Shown: in pieces, positions 5,795-11,146 of the stretch
Numbering within the stretch: the stretch's first letter is position 1
Layout of the letters: each line of letters begins with the position of its first letter
From: DASVEE01 sp036399695
GTDB lineage: Bacteria > Acidobacteriota > Thermoanaerobaculia > Gp7-AA8
NCBI GenBank assembly: GCA_036399695.1
Contig: DASWMP010000389.1
Span: 1 to 11,146 of the forward strand
DNA: 11,146 nucleotides
Reading direction: 5' to 3'
Made by a program: the position numbers and the translations under genes
Notes under the pieces: generated by a model
Told to the model about the DNA's origin: nothing
Database searches by the model: none
The model's input: only the letters and a program-made list of their open reading frames with translations

Positions 5795-6280
5795 ATGCAG
5801 GACTTCTACGAACCTCGGGTCGGCGACGTGGCGCCCGACTTTCTTCTTCCCTCGACGCGTGGCAAAGAGATCTCGCTCAAGCAGTTCAAGGGGAAGGACG
5901 TCATCCTCTACTTCTACCCGAAGGACGATACGCCGGGCTGCACGGCCGAGGCGTGCGGGTTTCGCGATCATGAAGCCGATCTGACGAAGCATCACGCCGT
6001 GGTACTGGGCGTGTCGGCGGATCCGATCGAGAGCCACGAAAAGTTCGTCGAGAAACATCACCTGAACTTCCCGCTGCTGTCGGACCAGACGGCCGATGTG
6101 GCCAAGATGTACGGCGTCTGGAAAGAAAAGAACATGTACGGCCGCCGCACCTGGGGCGTGTCCCGGGCCACGTTCTGGATCGGGCCGGACGGGCGCGTGA
6201 AGAAGGTCTACAAGAAGGTGGATACGGCGCGCCACGCGGAAGACATTCTCGAGGACCTGGCCGCCGCGCATAAGAAGTAG
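5795..6280 (+). CDS. bcp: Thioredoxin-dependent thiol peroxidase (Bcp/PrxQ)
   Basis: A 161-residue peroxiredoxin of the Bcp/PrxQ class, which reduces hydrogen and organic peroxides in the cytoplasm with electrons from thioredoxin. The family hallmark YFYPKDDTPGCTAEACGFRD (39-58) carries the peroxidatic C49 and, five residues on, the resolving C54 of the atypical two-cysteine mechanism. The start GDVAPDFLLPSTRGKEISL, the FPLLSDQTADVAKMYGVW segment (about 92-109), and RATFWIGPDGRVKKVY are standard for the family, and the length is normal. The ATG at 5795 has a GGAGG Shine-Dalgarno (5785-5789). The heptamer hairpin directly upstream may affect transcription or translation. A GC-rich hairpin follows the stop codon. 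Confidence 0.96.
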   Translation: MQDFYEPRVGDVAPDFLLPSTRGKEISLKQFKGKDVILYFYPKDDTPGCTAEACGFRDHEADLTKHHAVVLGVSADPIESHEKFVEKHHLNFPLLSDQTADVAKMYGVWKEKNMYGRRTWGVSRATFWIGPDGRVKKVYKKVDTARHAEDILEDLAAAHKK

Positions 6281-6284
6281 GCGG

Positions 6285-6308
6285 CGCGCGGCCCTCTGGC
6301 CGGACGCG
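6285..6308 (+). terminator. Possible hairpin terminator after bcp
   Basis: CGGCC (6289-6293) pairs with GGCCG (6298-6302) around a CTCT loop. CGCG (6285-6288) and CGCG (6305-6308) extend the stem past a two-base bulge. It lies just after the bcp stop codon. There is no T run, so termination would be weak or factor-dependent. Confidence 0.3.
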
Positions 6309-6344
6309 TGAAACGGAACGCCCCCGTGGCGCACTACCCTGACA

Positions 6345-6350
6345 GGAGGG
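6345..6350 (+). promoter_or_regulatory. Shine-Dalgarno that points to a start out of frame with the PASTA ORF
   Basis: GGAGGG lies 7 nt before an ATG at 6358, an ideal ribosome site. That ATG is not in frame with the PASTA domain: its own frame stops after 49 codons of non-domain sequence. A TACCCT -10-like box lies at 6335-6340. This suggests the original PASTA start is at 6358, with a one-base loss between it and the domain. Confidence 0.5.
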
Positions 6351-6386
6351 AGTCGCCATGCAGCGTCGTTTCACCATCACGACCTG

Positions 6387-6590
6387 GTGCCAGTTCCCGA
6401 CGTCGTCGGGATCCCGTGGCCGGCAGCAAAGGATGCAATCGAGAAGGTGGGCCTGGTCGCGCTGCCTGTCGATGACCCGAGGCCCAATTGGTTGACGGAG
6501 CCTGCGAAAGTAACGGGGCAGAGTCCCGCCGGCGGCAGTGATGTGAAAAAGGGAACGAAGATCACGGTCAACGTCTACGGCGTGAGGTAG
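6387..6590 (+). CDS. Single PASTA-domain protein, 5' end probably frameshifted
   Basis: The 67 residues form one complete PASTA domain: VPDVVGIPWPAAKDAIEKVGL (4-24, the 'VPDVVGMSxxEAxxxLxxxGL' pattern), an insert with EPAKVTGQSPAGGSDVKKGTKI, and the closing strand TVNVY. PASTA domains usually sit outside the cell on penicillin-binding proteins and Ser/Thr kinases and bind peptidoglycan fragments. This one stands alone, with no signal peptide or membrane anchor in the present frame. The only in-frame start near the domain is GTG at 6387, without a good ribosome site. The good site and ATG lie at 6345-6360 in another frame; adding one C near 6383-6384 would give MQRRFTITTLVPVPDVVG. It is convergent with the DUF983 gene. 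Either a real cytoplasmic mini-protein, a damaged gene or a sequencing error fits. Confidence 0.65.
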   Translation: MPVPDVVGIPWPAAKDAIEKVGLVALPVDDPRPNWLTEPAKVTGQSPAGGSDVKKGTKITVNVYGVR

Positions 6591-6593
6591 ACG
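6572..6593. terminator. Hairpin between convergent genes
   Basis: CGTCTAC (6572-6578) and GTAGACG (6587-6593) form a perfect 7-bp stem with an 8-nt loop that spans the PASTA stop codon. A competing pairing, GGCGT (6579-6583) with ACGCC (6594-6598), is possible. No T run follows on the plus strand. Its place between convergent genes makes a bidirectional transcription barrier plausible. Confidence 0.3.
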
Positions 6594-6622
6594 ACGCCTA
6601 TCATCCTCGTAAGCGCCGCCGA

Positions 6623-7033
6623 TCAAAGGTTGATGACCGCGCCCCTGCCATCGTGAATCTCATCCGACGGATCGGGAAACCAGATCCGGGAGAGGTAGTC
6701 GATGGCGATGGCTACGCCCTGCCGCTGGCGGATGGTCGCGATGAGCGGGATGAACATCAGCAGGAAGAACCCGATGGCGATCGGCTTCGTGGCGGACTGG
6801 AAGCCAAAGTAGACCGCGACGACCCCGAGGCCGATGGGGATGCGGTCCATGAAGATGACGTACATCCAGATGTCGCCGTAATTCCGCTGATAGAGCACGC
6901 CGCACGCGGGGCAGCGGTCGTAGGTCACGATCGTCCGCTGGAAGAGCGGCCCTACGCCGCAGCGGAAACAGCGCCGCTTCCATCCGCGCGCGAGGACGGT
7001 GCGGATCAGGGCGAACCGCGACACCTTCTTCAT
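6623..7033 (-). CDS. DUF983 family zinc-ribbon membrane protein
   Basis: The 136-residue protein has the DUF983 layout: a basic N-terminus, a two-knuckle zinc ribbon CFRC (C22, C25) and CPAC (C41, C44) separated by GVGPLFQRTIVTYDR, then two membrane helices (about 57-78 and 84-104) and a cytosolic tail. The family phrase 'RCPxCGxGxLF...xxCxxCG' is well matched. Members occur widely in bacteria, often near respiratory or envelope genes; their function is unknown. The ATG at 7033 lies 9 bp after the aminotransferase stop codon, so it is almost certainly co-transcribed with it. No clear Shine-Dalgarno is visible, so translation may be coupled to the gene upstream. The C-terminal WFPDPSDEIHDGRGAVINL is polar and not distinctive. 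Confidence 0.85.
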   Translation of the reverse strand: MKKVSRFALIRTVLARGWKRRCFRCGVGPLFQRTIVTYDRCPACGVLYQRNYGDIWMYVIFMDRIPIGLGVVAVYFGFQSATKPIAIGFFLLMFIPLIATIRQRQGVAIAIDYLSRIWFPDPSDEIHDGRGAVINL

Positions 7034-7042
7034 GCTCGCGGC

Positions 7043-8206
7043 CTACCGCCCCACCGCACGCTCCATCGTCGATAGCCGGCTGCATGCTTCCTCCAGCGCG
7101 CCGAGGTCCTTCGCGTAACAGAAGCGCAGCAGGCGTTTGCCGCGCTCGCTGGCGTAGAAGGCGGAGCCCGGAACCGAGGCTACGCGGGCCTGCTCGATGA
7201 GGGTGTCGGCGGCTTCGCGATCGTCGCGGAACTCCGCCGGGATCTCCGCGAGCATGTAGTACGCGCCCTGCGGGACGTACGGCTTGAAACCGCCGGCGGT
7301 GAGCGCGGTCGCCAGCAGGTCGCGCTTCTTCTCGTAGTCGGCGGCCAGGTTGCGGTAGTACTCGTCGCCGATCTCCAGCGCGCGGGCGATGCCCCACTGC
7401 AGCGGCGTCGGAGCGCAGACGTAGAAGAGATCGTTCACCAGGCCGATCGGTCCGGCGATCTTCTCGTTCGCCGCGACGTAGCCGATGCGCCAGCCGGTCA
7501 CGGAGAAGGTCTTCGAGAAGCCGCTGATCGTGATCGTGACGTCGCGGCACGACTCGATCGACGCCATCGACACGTGGTGCCGTCCGTCGTAGACGATGTA
7601 TTCGTAGATCTCGTCGGTGAAGGCCCAGGCGCCGAACTCGTGGCAGAGCGCGCCGATGCGCTCCAGCTCGTCGCGCGTGAAGACCTTGCCGCACGGATTC
7701 GACGGCGTGCAGACGACGATGCCTTTCGTGCGGGGCGTAAAGGCGCGGCGGAGCTCGTCGAAATCGATAGACCAGTCAGGCGTGCGCAGCGGGACGAACT
7801 TCGGCTCGATGCCGAGGATCTTGAGCGTGTTGAGGTGATAGCCGTAGTAGGGCTCGAAGAGGATCACCTCGTCGCCCGCGTTCAGCGTCGCCATCGTCGC
7901 GGCCGCGAAGCCGCCGGTGGACCCGACGGTCACGACGAGCTCGCGCGAGGGATCGACGTTCACGCCGTTGAAGTGGGCCATCTTGCTGGCGATGCGCTCG
8001 CGCAGGAGGTCGATGCCTTCGAACTTCGAGTACGTCGCTTTCGACGACGAGATCGCTTCGCAGGCGCCTTCGACGAGCTCGGGGATCGTCGGCAGGTCAC
8101 AGATGCCCTGGCCGAGGTTGATGCCGCCGACGCGCTCGCATTCGCGCGACATACGGCGGATGTCCGATTGCACGAGCCCGCGGAGACGGTCGCTGATCTG
8201 ATTCAT
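7043..8206 (-). CDS. PLP-dependent class I/II aminotransferase
   Basis: The protein (387 residues from the ATG at 8206) is a fold-type I aminotransferase with a full active site. Counting from that ATG these are: tyrosines of EPYYGYH near 120-121, N170 in TPSNPCGK, D198 and Y201 in TDEIYEY, the PLP lysine K232 in SGFSKTFSVTGWR, R240 in the same motif, and the carboxylate-binding arginine in LLRFCYAKD near the C-terminus. It resembles the aspartate / kynurenine / methionine aminotransferase group (class I, YbdL- or AspC-like); the amino donor cannot be fixed from sequence. A GTG at 8242 would add 12 residues, but they are not family-like. The ATG at 8206 has no Shine-Dalgarno but has TACACT 6 nt upstream. 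The DUF983 gene follows after 9 bp. Confidence 0.93.
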   Translation of the reverse strand: MNQISDRLRGLVQSDIRRMSRECERVGGINLGQGICDLPTIPELVEGACEAISSSKATYSKFEGIDLLRERIASKMAHFNGVNVDPSRELVVTVGSTGGFAAATMATLNAGDEVILFEPYYGYHLNTLKILGIEPKFVPLRTPDWSIDFDELRRAFTPRTKGIVVCTPSNPCGKVFTRDELERIGALCHEFGAWAFTDEIYEYIVYDGRHHVSMASIESCRDVTITISGFSKTFSVTGWRIGYVAANEKIAGPIGLVNDLFYVCAPTPLQWGIARALEIGDEYYRNLAADYEKKRDLLATALTAGGFKPYVPQGAYYMLAEIPAEFRDDREAADTLIEQARVASVPGSAFYASERGKRLLRFCYAKDLGALEEACSRLSTMERAVGR

Positions 8207-8212
8207 GGACGC

Positions 8213-8218
8213 AGTGTA
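8213..8218 (-). promoter_or_regulatory. Candidate -10 box for a leaderless aminotransferase transcript
   Basis: TACACT on the minus strand, then 6 nt (GCGTCC), then the ATG at 8206. It matches TANNNT and has the same spacing as the box before the Uma2 gene. No ribosome site lies in the spacer. A convincing -35 was not seen. It also supports choosing the ATG at 8206 over the upstream GTG. Confidence 0.42.
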
Positions 8219-8382
8219 GCGTGGGGAGATCAACGGCCGCACGCACGGGAAGCCGGTGACGTCGTGGTGAACACGCTAAACGCCACGAATCACAGGCTTT
8301 CGGTGTCTGTTGTCCACATGCGTTCGACGGCACTTCGCCTGCACTGGCCGAGGTCGTCGCAGGACATGCGGCTCCCGAAAGG

Positions 8383-9357
8383 ATGATCACGAACGTGCTC
8401 AGAAAAACATTACTCCCCACTCTCCTGTTCCTCTTCGCGCTGCCGCTGGCGGCGCAGGTCAACGACACTTACGTCATCCCGGCCAGCGCCAACGCCGGCG
8501 GCGCGTTCGGCACGCGCTGGATGACGCAGTTCAGCATCTTCAATCCGCAGGCGTACGAGCTGAACGTAGCGGTCGTCTACATGCCGACCGGCGCGGCGGT
8601 GCCGATCGAGCGCTCGGTGCGCGTGCCGGCGAACTCCGTCGCCTTCTCGGACAACATCGTGGACGACCTGTTCGACATGACGGGCACCGGCGCGCTGCTC
8701 ATCGCCACGTTCCCTGAGGACAACCCGACGGTCCCGGATGAAGTGGTGGCGCGCTCGTTCCTCGTGACGTCGAACACGTTCAACAACGCGTCGAGCGGTA
8801 CGTTCGGCCAGACCATCCCCGGCACGTGGGTCGGCCTGCTCGACTACGAGTTCGACGGCATCAGCTCCGTCGCCCACGGCATCCGCAACGTGAGCCGTCT
8901 CGGCTGGCGCACGAACGTCGGCGCCGCGAACCTCGGCCGCTGCAACGCCGTCCTGCGCGTCAGCGTGTACGACGTCAACGGCCAGACGATCCTCGACAAA
9001 GCCCGCTTCAACATCCCGCCGCTCAGCCACTTCCAGGACCGCCTGCCGGTCGAAGTCGACCGCGGCTCGGTCGAGTTCTTCGTCGAAGACCCGTGCGTCA
9101 ATCGTCCCGATGACGCGGCCGTGGTCTTCCCCTACACGTCTCAGATCGACCAGCTCTCCGGCGACCCCACGTACCAGAACCCGACGCTGCTCGCCAGCCC
9201 GGGCCTGCTCTACGGCAAGACCGGCGTGAAGATCGACCCGGCCAACGTCGGCAAGCGGATCGACACGACCAACGCCCGCAACGTGCGGAGCTCGGCGAAG
9301 AAGCTGGCACCGGCGGAGCTCGAGCTGAGCGGGAACGGGTACAAGATCGTCAAGTGA
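8383..9357 (+). CDS. Secreted protein of unknown function with two related halves
   Basis: The 324-residue protein begins with a typical Sec signal peptide (basic start, hydrophobic LLPTLLFLFALPL, cleavage probably after AAQ near residue 25), so it is exported. No lipobox or later membrane helix is visible. The mature part looks beta-rich. Residues of about 43-114 (GTRWMTQFSIFNP, VAVVYMPTG, VRVPANSVAF, GALLIATFPEDNP) and 174-241 (GWRTNVGAANLG, LRVSVYDVNG, FNIPPLSHFQ, SVEFFVEDPCVNRP) align as two related domains. C187 and C238 could form a disulfide. I recall similar 'GTxWxT...NP' secreted proteins in Acidobacteriota but know no function. The ATG at 8383 has little spacing to AAAGG; GTG at 8395 would use AAGGA better and still leave a full signal peptide. 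Confidence 0.82.
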   Translation: MITNVLRKTLLPTLLFLFALPLAAQVNDTYVIPASANAGGAFGTRWMTQFSIFNPQAYELNVAVVYMPTGAAVPIERSVRVPANSVAFSDNIVDDLFDMTGTGALLIATFPEDNPTVPDEVVARSFLVTSNTFNNASSGTFGQTIPGTWVGLLDYEFDGISSVAHGIRNVSRLGWRTNVGAANLGRCNAVLRVSVYDVNGQTILDKARFNIPPLSHFQDRLPVEVDRGSVEFFVEDPCVNRPDDAAVVFPYTSQIDQLSGDPTYQNPTLLASPGLLYGKTGVKIDPANVGKRIDTTNARNVRSSAKKLAPAELELSGNGYKIVK

Positions 9358-9360
9358 AAG

Positions 9361-9434
9361 TTGGCGGTTGGCAGTTGGCGGTTGGCAGGAGATGCCGATC
9401 GTTCCACTGCCAACCGCCAACTGCCAACTGCCAA
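9361..9434. repeat. Heptanucleotide inverted-repeat element upstream of purC
   Basis: Four 7-bp units alternate TTGGCGG and TTGGCAG (9361-9388). An 18-bp core follows, then the units CTGCCAA, CCGCCAA and CTGCCAA twice (9407-9434). The arms are complementary over all 28 bp except one position, which would be a G-U pair in RNA. The element starts 4 nt after the stop codon of the secreted-protein gene and ends about 19 nt before the purC ATG. The RNA hairpin could act as a terminator-like or mRNA-end structure, although no T run follows. Confidence 0.9.
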
Positions 9435-9439
9435 CTCGT

Positions 9440-9445
9440 TACAAT
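9440..9445 (+). promoter_or_regulatory. Candidate -10 box for a leaderless purC transcript
   Basis: TACAAT, one base from the TATAAT consensus, lies 8 nt before the purC ATG at 9454. No Shine-Dalgarno is present between them. A transcript starting about 7 nt after the box would begin almost at the start codon. The -35 position would fall inside the right arm of the heptamer element, with no recognisable consensus. Confidence 0.45.
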
Positions 9446-9453
9446 GCGCGGCC

Positions 9454-10341
9454 ATGAGCAGCGCAGCCGTTACCTCCACCTCCCTCCCCTTTCCGCTCTC
9501 GCGCCGTGGCAAGGTCCGTGACGTTTACGACCTCGGCGACCGCTACCTCTTCGTGGCCACCGATCGCATCTCCGCCTTCGACGTCGTGCTCTCGCCCGGC
9601 ATCCCTGACAAAGGAGCGGTGCTGACGCAGGTGTCGAACTGGTGGTTCCGCCGGTTCGCCGACGTGGAGAACCACCTGCTGGAGAGCGACTTCTCGAAGT
9701 TCCCGGACGACGTACGCAAGTACGACGAGCTGCGCGGCCGCAGCATCCTGGTGAAAAAGTGCGAGGTCGTGCCGGTGGAGTGCGTCGCCCGCGGCTATCT
9801 CGTCGGCTCCGGCCTCAAGGAGTACAAGGAGACGGGCGCGGTGTGCGGCATCGAGCTGCCGGCGGGCCTCACGACCGCCAGCCGCCTGCCGGAGCCGATC
9901 TTCACGCCGGCGACGAAGGAAGAGACGGGCCACGACATCAACATCTCGTTCGAGCGGATGGCCTCGATCGTCGGCCAGGAGCTGGCGTCGACGCTGCGCG
10001 AGATGACGCTGCGTCTCTACAGCGAAGCGGCCGAGATCGCGCTGACGAAGGGGATCATCATCGCCGACACCAAGTTCGAGTTCGGCCTGCTGGACGGCCG
10101 GATCATCTGGATCGACGAGGTGCTGACGCCCGATTCTTCGCGCTTCTGGCCGGCGGATCAGTACGCCGTCGGCAAGAATCCGCCGTCGTTCGACAAGCAG
10201 TTCGTGCGCGACTGGCTGGAGACGACCGGCTGGGACAAGAACCCTCCGGCACCAGAGTTGCCTTCAGAGGTGGTGGAGAAGACGCGCGAGAAGTATCTCG
10301 AGGCGTACAGGCAACTTACGGGTGAGTCGCTGCAGGTGTGA
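9454..10341 (+). CDS. purC: Phosphoribosylaminoimidazole-succinocarboxamide synthase
   Basis: PurC ligates aspartate to CAIR with ATP to form SAICAR, a cytoplasmic step of purine synthesis. The 295-residue protein is of the long type (as in yeast ADE1) rather than the short enteric type of about 237 residues. Visible motifs are RRGKVRDVYDLGDR (17-30, nucleotide loop), ATDRISAFDVV (35-45), VVPVECVARGYLVGSG (signature 2), PIFTPATKEETGHD, IIADTKFEFG (signature 1), and DEVLTPDSSRFWP. An in-frame TTG at 9361 would extend the protein through the repeat element (AVGSWRL-type residues); the family N-terminus and the TACAAT box both favour the ATG at 9454. No other pur gene is nearby, so it is not in a purine operon here. 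Confidence 0.96.
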   Translation: MSSAAVTSTSLPFPLSRRGKVRDVYDLGDRYLFVATDRISAFDVVLSPGIPDKGAVLTQVSNWWFRRFADVENHLLESDFSKFPDDVRKYDELRGRSILVKKCEVVPVECVARGYLVGSGLKEYKETGAVCGIELPAGLTTASRLPEPIFTPATKEETGHDINISFERMASIVGQELASTLREMTLRLYSEAAEIALTKGIIIADTKFEFGLLDGRIIWIDEVLTPDSSRFWPADQYAVGKNPPSFDKQFVRDWLETTGWDKNPPAPELPSEVVEKTREKYLEAYRQLTGESLQV

Positions 10342-10460
10342 CGGACGCAGTTCCAGCGCCTGTAGGCGGTTGCCCGCTTGAACGCTTCCTTGAACCTTAC
10401 GAATTGGGGGGAGGTCAAGGAGCATAACACGTCCGTTGAAAGCAGTGCCACCACTATTTA
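10342..10460 (+). other. Intergenic region between purC and the DUF4230 gene
   Basis: The 119 bp hold a possible imperfect stem, CCTTGAACC (10388-10396) with GGTCAAGG (10413-10420), needing one bulged A. An AAGGAG at 10417-10422 is too far from the next ATG (10461) to serve as its ribosome site and falls inside that stem. No terminator with a T run and no convincing promoter was found. Confidence 0.35.
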
Positions 10461-11117
10461 ATGAATAGCAAGCGGAACCGTTACCTCGTCGCGGCGGGCG
10501 CGCTGCTGCTCCTCCTGATCTGTGGATTGACGGGGTGGTACATGCTGCGCGCGATGCGGCGCACGGCCGCCGAAGCGGTGAAAACGGTCTTCGTCCCGCA
10601 GGAGAAGACCCTCGACCTGGCGGCCTTCGTGACGCAGGTGCGGGACCTGAACCGCCTGGAGACGGCGTCGATGCGGGTGATGCACGTCGGTACGGTGACG
10701 CAGACGTACAAGATGGTGCCGAATGCGCTCGCCGGCGACGAGCTGCAGTTCCTCGCCACCGGCGACGTGATCGCGGGCGTGGATCTCGCGCAACTGAAAC
10801 GGGAGGACGTCTGGCGCGAGCCGGACGGCACGATCGTGATGCGCCTCCCGCCCGCGCAGATCCTGGTGTCGCGCGTCGACAACAAGGAATCGCGAGTGCT
10901 GAGCCGCAAGACGGGCGTCCTCCGCCGCCACGATCCCGATCTCGAATCGCGCGCCCGGCAGCACGCCGAACAGCAGATCCGCAACGAGGCGGTCAAGCGG
11001 GGGATCATCCCGCTGGCGCAGACGAACGCGGAGAAACGGCTCGCGGATCTGGTGCATCTGGTCGGCGCGGAGAAGGTGCGCTTCGTGACGCCAGCACCGT
11101 CGCCAGGCGCGCGATAG
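10461..11117 (+). CDS. DUF4230 membrane-anchored protein
   Basis: A 218-residue protein with a basic N-terminus, one membrane helix (about 9-31) and a soluble domain that fits DUF4230. The segments visible are LNRLETASMRVMHVGTVTQ (near 63-81), LQFLATGDVIAGVDLAQLKREDV (about 95-117, the family's 'G.v.aGiDl' feature), and IVMRLPPAQILVSRVDNKESRVL (about 125-147, 'v.lP.pei...id'). A charged helix follows (RARQHAEQQIRNEAVKRG) and ends in KVRFVTPAP. The soluble domain probably lies outside the cytoplasmic membrane. The family has no known function. An in-frame stop at 10437-10439 rules out upstream starts; ATG at 10461 has no Shine-Dalgarno. It is 119 bp from purC, so linkage to it is uncertain. 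Confidence 0.85.
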   Translation: MNSKRNRYLVAAGALLLLLICGLTGWYMLRAMRRTAAEAVKTVFVPQEKTLDLAAFVTQVRDLNRLETASMRVMHVGTVTQTYKMVPNALAGDELQFLATGDVIAGVDLAQLKREDVWREPDGTIVMRLPPAQILVSRVDNKESRVLSRKTGVLRRHDPDLESRARQHAEQQIRNEAVKRGIIPLAQTNAEKRLADLVHLVGAEKVRFVTPAPSPGAR

Positions 11118-11146
11118 AGGAACGACCGCAGGCCTCCGGCGGGCGG

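Noticed and set aside
6660..7694. A 344-codon minus-strand frame overlapping the aminotransferase and DUF983 genes
   Set aside because: Arginine-rich shadow in an alternative frame of the same strand; both true genes have conserved motifs there.
9361..9434. CRISPR array
   Set aside because: Units are 7 bp, contiguous and inverted around one core. There are no spacers of regular length and no cas genes.
9361..9453. An N-terminal extension of PurC through the repeat element from a TTG start
   Set aside because: The added residues (AVGSWRL...) are a translation of the heptamer arms and are absent from the PurC family. An ATG at 9454 gives the normal N-terminus.
11118..11146. GC-rich tail after the DUF4230 gene as a terminator
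   Set aside because: No convincing stem and T run can be seen before the window ends.

Overview
The window is GC-rich bacterial chromosome carrying fourteen convincing protein genes, most of them housekeeping or membrane-associated. No rRNA, tRNA, CRISPR array, transposase or phage gene is visible. The gene mix (Uma2-type nuclease, DUF4230 and DUF983 proteins, a secreted protein with a 'GTxW...NP' pattern) and the heptanucleotide repeat hairpins recall genomes of Acidobacteriota and related soil or environmental phyla. That assignment is an impression from memory, not a proof.

Left block (19-3413, all minus strand, read right to left): an ArnT/GT83-like membrane glycosyltransferase overlaps a PAP2 lipid phosphatase by 17 bp. 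A 77-residue zinc-ribbon protein and a Uma2-family nuclease-like protein follow. The glycosyltransferase and phosphatase probably form a small lipid-linked sugar unit. Centre-left block (3426-6280, plus strand): a YdcH-like small protein ends in a clean intrinsic terminator. Then come phosphatidylserine synthase (pssA), an aspartate-semialdehyde-dehydrogenase-like protein that appears to have lost its catalytic residues, and the thiol peroxidase Bcp/PrxQ. A single PASTA-domain ORF (6387-6590), probably frameshifted at its start, is convergent with the next pair.

Centre-right block (6623-8206, minus strand): a class I/II aminotransferase followed 9 bp later by a DUF983 membrane protein. Right block (8383-11117, plus strand): a secreted protein of unknown function with an apparent internal duplication, purC (SAICAR synthetase), and a membrane-anchored DUF4230 protein.

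Two things stand out beyond the genes. First, three loci (2950-3069, 5693-5782, 9361-9434) carry the same kind of element: arrays of about four 7-bp units of the form TTGGNNN, a short unique core, then the inverted units. Two sit in intergenic gaps, directly upstream of bcp and purC. The third lies in frame inside the glycosyltransferase gene and is translated as a low-complexity insert of about 40 residues. Second, several genes that lack a Shine-Dalgarno sequence have a TANNNT-like -10 box 6-8 nt before the ATG, the layout expected for leaderless transcripts.
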